Below are positions 59,938-64,000 of a DNA stretch of 64,000 nucleotides, in pieces (position 1 is the first letter of the stretch; each line of letters opens with the position of its first letter). Under the pieces are notes generated by a model. It was not told the DNA's origin and ran no database searches. It saw nothing but the letters and a program-made list of their open reading frames with translations. This DNA comes from Oreohelix idahoensis (Eukaryota; Mollusca; Gastropoda; Stylommatophora; Oreohelicidae): the NCBI GenBank assembly GCA_024509875.1, contig JAMPIV010008066.1, positions 1 to 64,000 on the forward strand, written 5' to 3'. The translations under genes were made by a program, and so were the position numbers.

Positions 59938-60601
59938 AAGATTTTTATTCTGTAATAGAGTAAGAGTGTGATGTCTTGTGAGTTGTTATATCTTTAAATA
60001 ATATTACCCCCTAGACTAGCGATCTGTTTACGGGCGTGCTGACCACACAAACTAATAAGTTTTTTTTTCCACAGCATCTTTGAATAATATACATTTTGGT
60101 TACAGGTTGATTTTGTCGGGATATATGTTAACTGCTGATTGTAATACTAAATGCTGGTAAAGTGGTGAGTGTATAACATTCACTGGGTACTGAGGCAGAA
60201 CGGCGTTTGAACTAAGTTAAGGTGTGTGTTTCGGACTTTTTGTCCAGATTAATTCCCTCCCTTACCCGATCTGACTTCAGGGGCGAACTTATAGTGGATT
60301 TTTAAAAATTAAGGGATTATTTTTCTCTTTAATTTTTGCAATATTCTTTGGCTTTTCCACTGTAGCAACTTATTTTTCAGTTGTAATCTTAACTACCATT
60401 TATTTGGCGTAGTCGTGTTTTGCATTAAGTGCTTTATTGCCGATAATAGCAGCGATAGTTAGATTTTAATTTGGAGGAGGTATCCCAGGGTTAAGGATAT
60501 CATCTTTTGATTTTTGGAAATTTTTTTTCTCGTAAGTGGTAGGAACCAGTGTATCCTTTTTCCTATTTTCGTTCTCCACTAGTCTCAGTCAGTGACATAA
60601 T
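59938..60601 (+). other. Element D leader
   Basis: Non-coding sequence between the primer-site modules and the gag start; nothing further recognised. Confidence 0.65.
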
Positions 60602-62640
60602 ATGGCCGAGAGGGCAAAGCTTAGACAACTTCTCAGGGACGAAGCGAGAGAAGAGGGACTGGAAGGAGAGGAAGCAAAAGCGTTTGTCAGAGACGAACTT
60701 GAGAGATACGATGCGGAGAGGAAAGCAGCTGAAGCTAAAGAGGAAAAAGAAGAACTAAGGAGGAAAGAAGAAGCAGCGGAGAGGAAAGAAGCGGAAGACC
60801 GTCTATTACAGCAAAAGAAGATGGACGAGGAAATGGAAATTCGCAGGATGCAGCATGAGGAAAGAGAGAAGGAGAGACAGCATGAGGAAAGAGAGAAGGA
60901 GAGACAGCTTGAGGAAAAAGAGAAACAGAGACAGCATGAGTTGGCTCTTAAAACCCTAGAATTCCAAAGCCGTGGTGCTGCCTCTACCTCCAGCAATGGA
61001 GAGTCTTCTCCTCATTCTTCCTTAACTGACCCTGCTAACACTCAATCTCTTCAACTAAATGCTATGTCTTTCACTCTTGAATCTTTTCCTTGTCCAAATG
61101 AGAAGATTGACACATGGTTAGAAAAATTTGAGAAAATTGCAACTCTGTACGGGTTAGAGAGGTCGCGTTGGAATATGAAACTTTCCCAGGCCCTAAAAGG
61201 TTCTGCTTATGATGTTTATTCTAAGCTGGAAAGTAGCCAACAAGACGACTACGATGTGTTGAAGAAAGCGTTACTGGAGCGCTTTGAAATGAACGCTCGC
61301 AAGTTTTTGCAACTGTTTCGCAACAGCCGAAAAGAGAATTCTGAAACTTTTCACCAGTTCTCATCTCGTCTTAAGGGATATCTAACAAAGTGCCTTGAGC
61401 TTTCGCAGCTCCCCTCTACCTATGAAGGTCTTGAGGAACTTGTTCTAACTGAACAAATAAAGAACACTTTGTCTGCTGATACCCGGAGATTTCTCGCTGA
61501 GCAGGGGGCAGAAAAACTTGAAGACATTTTGGAAAAGTCTGAGCGTTATCACAATGCGCTGGCTGAACTACCGGCCACAAAGCGGAAACCGACAGAGGAG
61601 CATTTTCGAAAACATAACCTAGAGCAATCTTCTCAGGCTTCTAACCAAAATAACCACAGAGAAACTGGACCTCAAAACCCCCCTCCTGAAAAATCCAAGT
61701 TCTACAAGAACAAGTACCCCAACCACCCCAAACAGTCTGATCAACCCGACCGCCCTACATGGCAGCGTAGCCAGAAAGGACAAGGTGGCAAAGGGAGAAC
61801 CCCTGAGCACGGGACATATGATCAGACCGAGCACACCGAGCCAAAACGCATCGGATGCTTATTGACAGTCTCGCAAGGCGGAATTATTGACAGTGATTCC
61901 CAACCTGTTGGGGATAGACCCTCAACGCGAGGTACTGTTACTTTGAACGGTTCTCAAACTTCTTGCTTATTTGACACGGGGCTTTCTTATGATTGCATTG
62001 TTGCCAGAAAGCTGGTTAAACCCGGTCAAGAGACAGGAGAGACCGTCAAACTTTGTGGAGTTCGTAAGAGTGATGCACCTACAGCGCTTCCCATCGCATT
62101 GGTGGAGATACACTCTGACTTTGTCAGAGGTGTGATCAAAGCAGCTGTTATGGATGATCCCATCTACCCAGTCATACTTGGCGGGAGATACGTGTGTATT
62201 GGGAAACCGGAAGAGCCGATTGTGGCAGCAGTAACTATAAGAGGGCAAACCAAGAAGGAACGGGAGCCTGCGCCAAATTTGTTACCTACGGAACTTAAAG
62301 AAGCGCAATACAAGGATCCTACTTTGGCACCCTGCTTTAGGAAACTGCCCATGGCGAAGGAACCCAAACAGCACGGGGACATTTTTTCTGAGGATGGCGT
62401 ACTTTATCGGAGAACGGGCAAGCCTGACCAAGGTTACAACCAGCTCCTAGTACCGAAACAGTACAGAAGCCAAATCCTAGAAATGGGGCACTCTCTTCCC
62501 TTTAGCGGACATATGGGACAGAACGCCACAAACCAACGTATAACCACTCATTATTGGTGGCCAGGAGTGAATACTGATATTATCAGGTACGTCAAATCCT
62601 GTGCCCAGTGCGTCGTGTACCACCCAAGCAACGGACACCC
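60602..62640 (+). pseudogene. Element D gag, protease and integrase zinc domain
   Basis: Start MAERAKLRQLL at 60602. Residues 1-125 are a highly charged Glu/Arg/Lys coiled coil with short QHEEREKER repeats. About 145-330 is the capsid, with FLQLFRNSRKENSETFHQF and LEDILEKSERY of the SCAN-like fold. A Pro/Lys/Gln-rich stretch follows without any CCHC or CX2C motif. The protease has CLFDTGLSYD near residue 458 and VILGGRY as its second motif. The integrase HHCC (MGHSLPFSGHMG … SCAQC) follows directly, so RT is not between protease and integrase. A one-base frameshift near 62610-62640 moves the core into the next frame. The pseudogene call rests on that single break. Confidence 0.85.
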
Positions 62641-63696
62641 CCAGTCCACATGGGTGAAATGCCAATAATGGGAACACCATTCGAACGGGTTGTGATCGAC
62701 ATTTTAGGGCCTTTCGAAAGGACTAAAAGAAGGAACAGGTTCATCCTGACCTTAGTCGATACATGCACTTTATGGGCAGAAGCTATCCTGCTAACATGCG
62801 CAGATGCCAAGCATGTCGCAGAAGCCCTCGTGCAGATTTTCACTCGGTTGGGATTCCCTCAGCAAGTGTTGACGGATAATGGATCTCCATACCGAAACCT
62901 GTTGATGGATGAGATCGTTAAGATCTTGAGGACCCAGCACATCCACACTAAGCCATATACTCCGGCCGGAAATGGGCTCGTGGAACGTGCTAATGGAAAC
63001 CTCACCATGATGCTAAGTAAGCTGGCACAAGTGAAACCTGAAGATTGGGATCTCTGTATTCCTGCAGCATTATTTGGCTACAGAGAATCTCCTCATACTT
63101 CCACAGGATTTCCGCCAGCTACACTCTTATTCGGCAGACCCATTAAGGGCCCGCTTGAAGCCTTACTTCAGTCTCTGACAGACGAGAAGGCTGATGAGAC
63201 AGTTGTCTCAGCCAGTAAATATGTGTCGGTTTTAAAGGAACGGTTGAAACTAGGGTGGGACCTAGCAACGACTAACTTTAAGCGAGCACGCACCAAGCAC
63301 GCTAACCGATACAGGAAAGTCGCGGAAGAGAGAGAACTGGAAGCAGGAGAGAAAGTTTTGGTGTTGCTCCCTACCGAGAACAACCAACTGAAGATCGGAT
63401 GGCAAGGGCCGTTTACCGTCCTGAAAAAGATTTCTAAGGCTAACTACCAGATCTCTATTGAAGGAAAGGAGAAGGTTTTCCATTTAAATCTCTTAAAGAG
63501 ATACTTGGAAAAACCAGTGCCAACCTCCGACCATCTCGTGACGATCGCCAAAACTGACGAAGATGAAGATAGTGGCAGGGATATTCCACCGCTATCACAG
63601 GAAATCTTTCAAAAATGTCAGAAGCGGCGACGCTCTTTCAAGCGCGCATATGAGACATTCCACGGGAAGGAAACTTTGAGGAGTGGACTTGAGTAG
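62608..63696 (+). pseudogene. Element D integrase core and C-terminal module
   Basis: Continues the zinc domain in the +2 frame. The catalytic residues are in VIDILGPF, LTDNGSPY and GLVERANGNL. The C-terminal GPF module has GWQGPFTVLKK and FHLNLLKRYLEKP. About 60 residues of charged sequence follow and the frame stops at 63694-63696, only 127 bp before the 3' LTR. In B, RT begins shortly after the equivalent module. Here it is absent, so D could make Gag, protease and integrase but not copy itself. Confidence 0.85.
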
Positions 63697-63810
63697 GAAT
63701 TGGACAGAGATGGAGGGGGAAGAGGAGAGGGAAGAAGACAGACACCCCGAAGCTACGGTTATAGGAAATTAAACTCCATAACGTAGACATGGAGTGCTTC
63801 CATATCTTAA

Positions 63811-63823
63811 AGGGGGGAGGCTC
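63811..63823 (+). promoter_or_regulatory. Element D polypurine tract
   Basis: AGGGGGGAGG followed by CTC immediately before the TGTCACG start of the 3' LTR. It would prime plus-strand DNA synthesis. Confidence 0.85.
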
Positions 63824-64000
63824 TGTCACGTAGGGTTTATATTCATTTAATTTCCTACATCATCTTCCTATTCTTTCACCCGAATTCTCTCTTTTATTAT
63901 CTCTGTATTTCCTTTTTTTTCCTGTATATTTTTCATCCATTCGTTTTGCGAATATTATTTTCATATAATTCGCAAACTTTACCTGTTTTCCTTTCTCTAA
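63824..64000 (+). repeat. Element D 3' LTR (cut by window edge)
   Basis: 177 bp matching 39993-40168 with one T-run difference. The remainder lies outside the window. Confidence 0.93.

Larger units (their letters stand above)
39993..64000 (+). mobile_element. Element D: Gmr1-like LTR element carrying A and B nested in its 5' LTR
   Basis: The 5' LTR begins at 39993. The identical sequence starts again at 63824 directly after a purine tract, so the two are 5' and 3' LTR starts. Element A sits at 42158-59252 within the 5' LTR. D's own sequence resumes at 59253 or 59258 (one TATGT belongs to the duplication), continues through the LTR end and leader repeats, and then gag-protease-integrase at 60602-63696. 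The 3' LTR is cut by the window edge after 177 bp. No RT or RNase H is present between integrase and the purine tract. Confidence 0.8.

Overview
This window reads as non-genic chromosome from an animal. Every coding region I can recognise belongs to a transposable element; I see no host gene, rRNA or intact tRNA gene. RTE-type LINEs with microsatellite tails, tRNA-derived SINEs, a Tc1 DD34E transposon and Ty3/Gypsy elements of the Gmr1 type together suggest an aquatic invertebrate, most likely a mollusc and perhaps a gastropod. That assignment is an inference from element families, not from a host gene.

Layout. 1-7.3 kb: fragments of several non-LTR retrotransposons, including one nearly full-length but broken RTE element (834-4234) with a SINE-like insertion inside it. 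7.3-13.3 kb: a minus-strand Gmr1-like LTR element ('C', 7325-13277) with a 5-bp target duplication, internally deleted so that integrase runs straight into a 3' LTR remnant. 13.5-14.8 kb: a Tc1/mariner-superfamily transposase interrupted by one stop codon. 16.5-24.26 kb: a 69/72-bp satellite of about 108-110 units, ending exactly at a 283-bp inverted-repeat hairpin. 25.2-28.7 kb: a second tandem array whose units carry a (CAT)n microsatellite. 28.9-38.7 kb: mostly unassigned sequence with SINE, LINE and minisatellite debris. 38.7-39.8 kb: a broken Tc1 transposase.

39.9-64.0 kb is one stack of nested LTR elements. A fragment of the RTE LINE is interrupted by element 'D' (5' LTR begins at 39993, gag-PR-IN at 60602-63696, 3' LTR begins at 63824 and runs off the window). 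D's 5' LTR is split by element 'A' (42158-59252, TATGT duplication, 820-bp LTRs differing at about six positions). A is in turn split by element 'B' (47909-57685, 1603-bp LTRs that look identical).

How the parts relate. A, B, C and D share the plan gag - protease - integrase. In B, the only complete one, reverse transcriptase and RNase H come after integrase. This is the Ty1/copia gene order in proteins of Ty3/Gypsy type, as known for Gmr1-like elements, whose capsid is thought to be the ancestor of the vertebrate SCAN domain. A, C and D all lack the RT-RNase H part, by three different structures. A, B and C carry a conserved CX2CX13CXH motif between Gag and protease, and none of the four has a CCHC knuckle. 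B is the youngest insertion and the only candidate source of RT in this window, although two frameshifts interrupt its RT-RNase H region.
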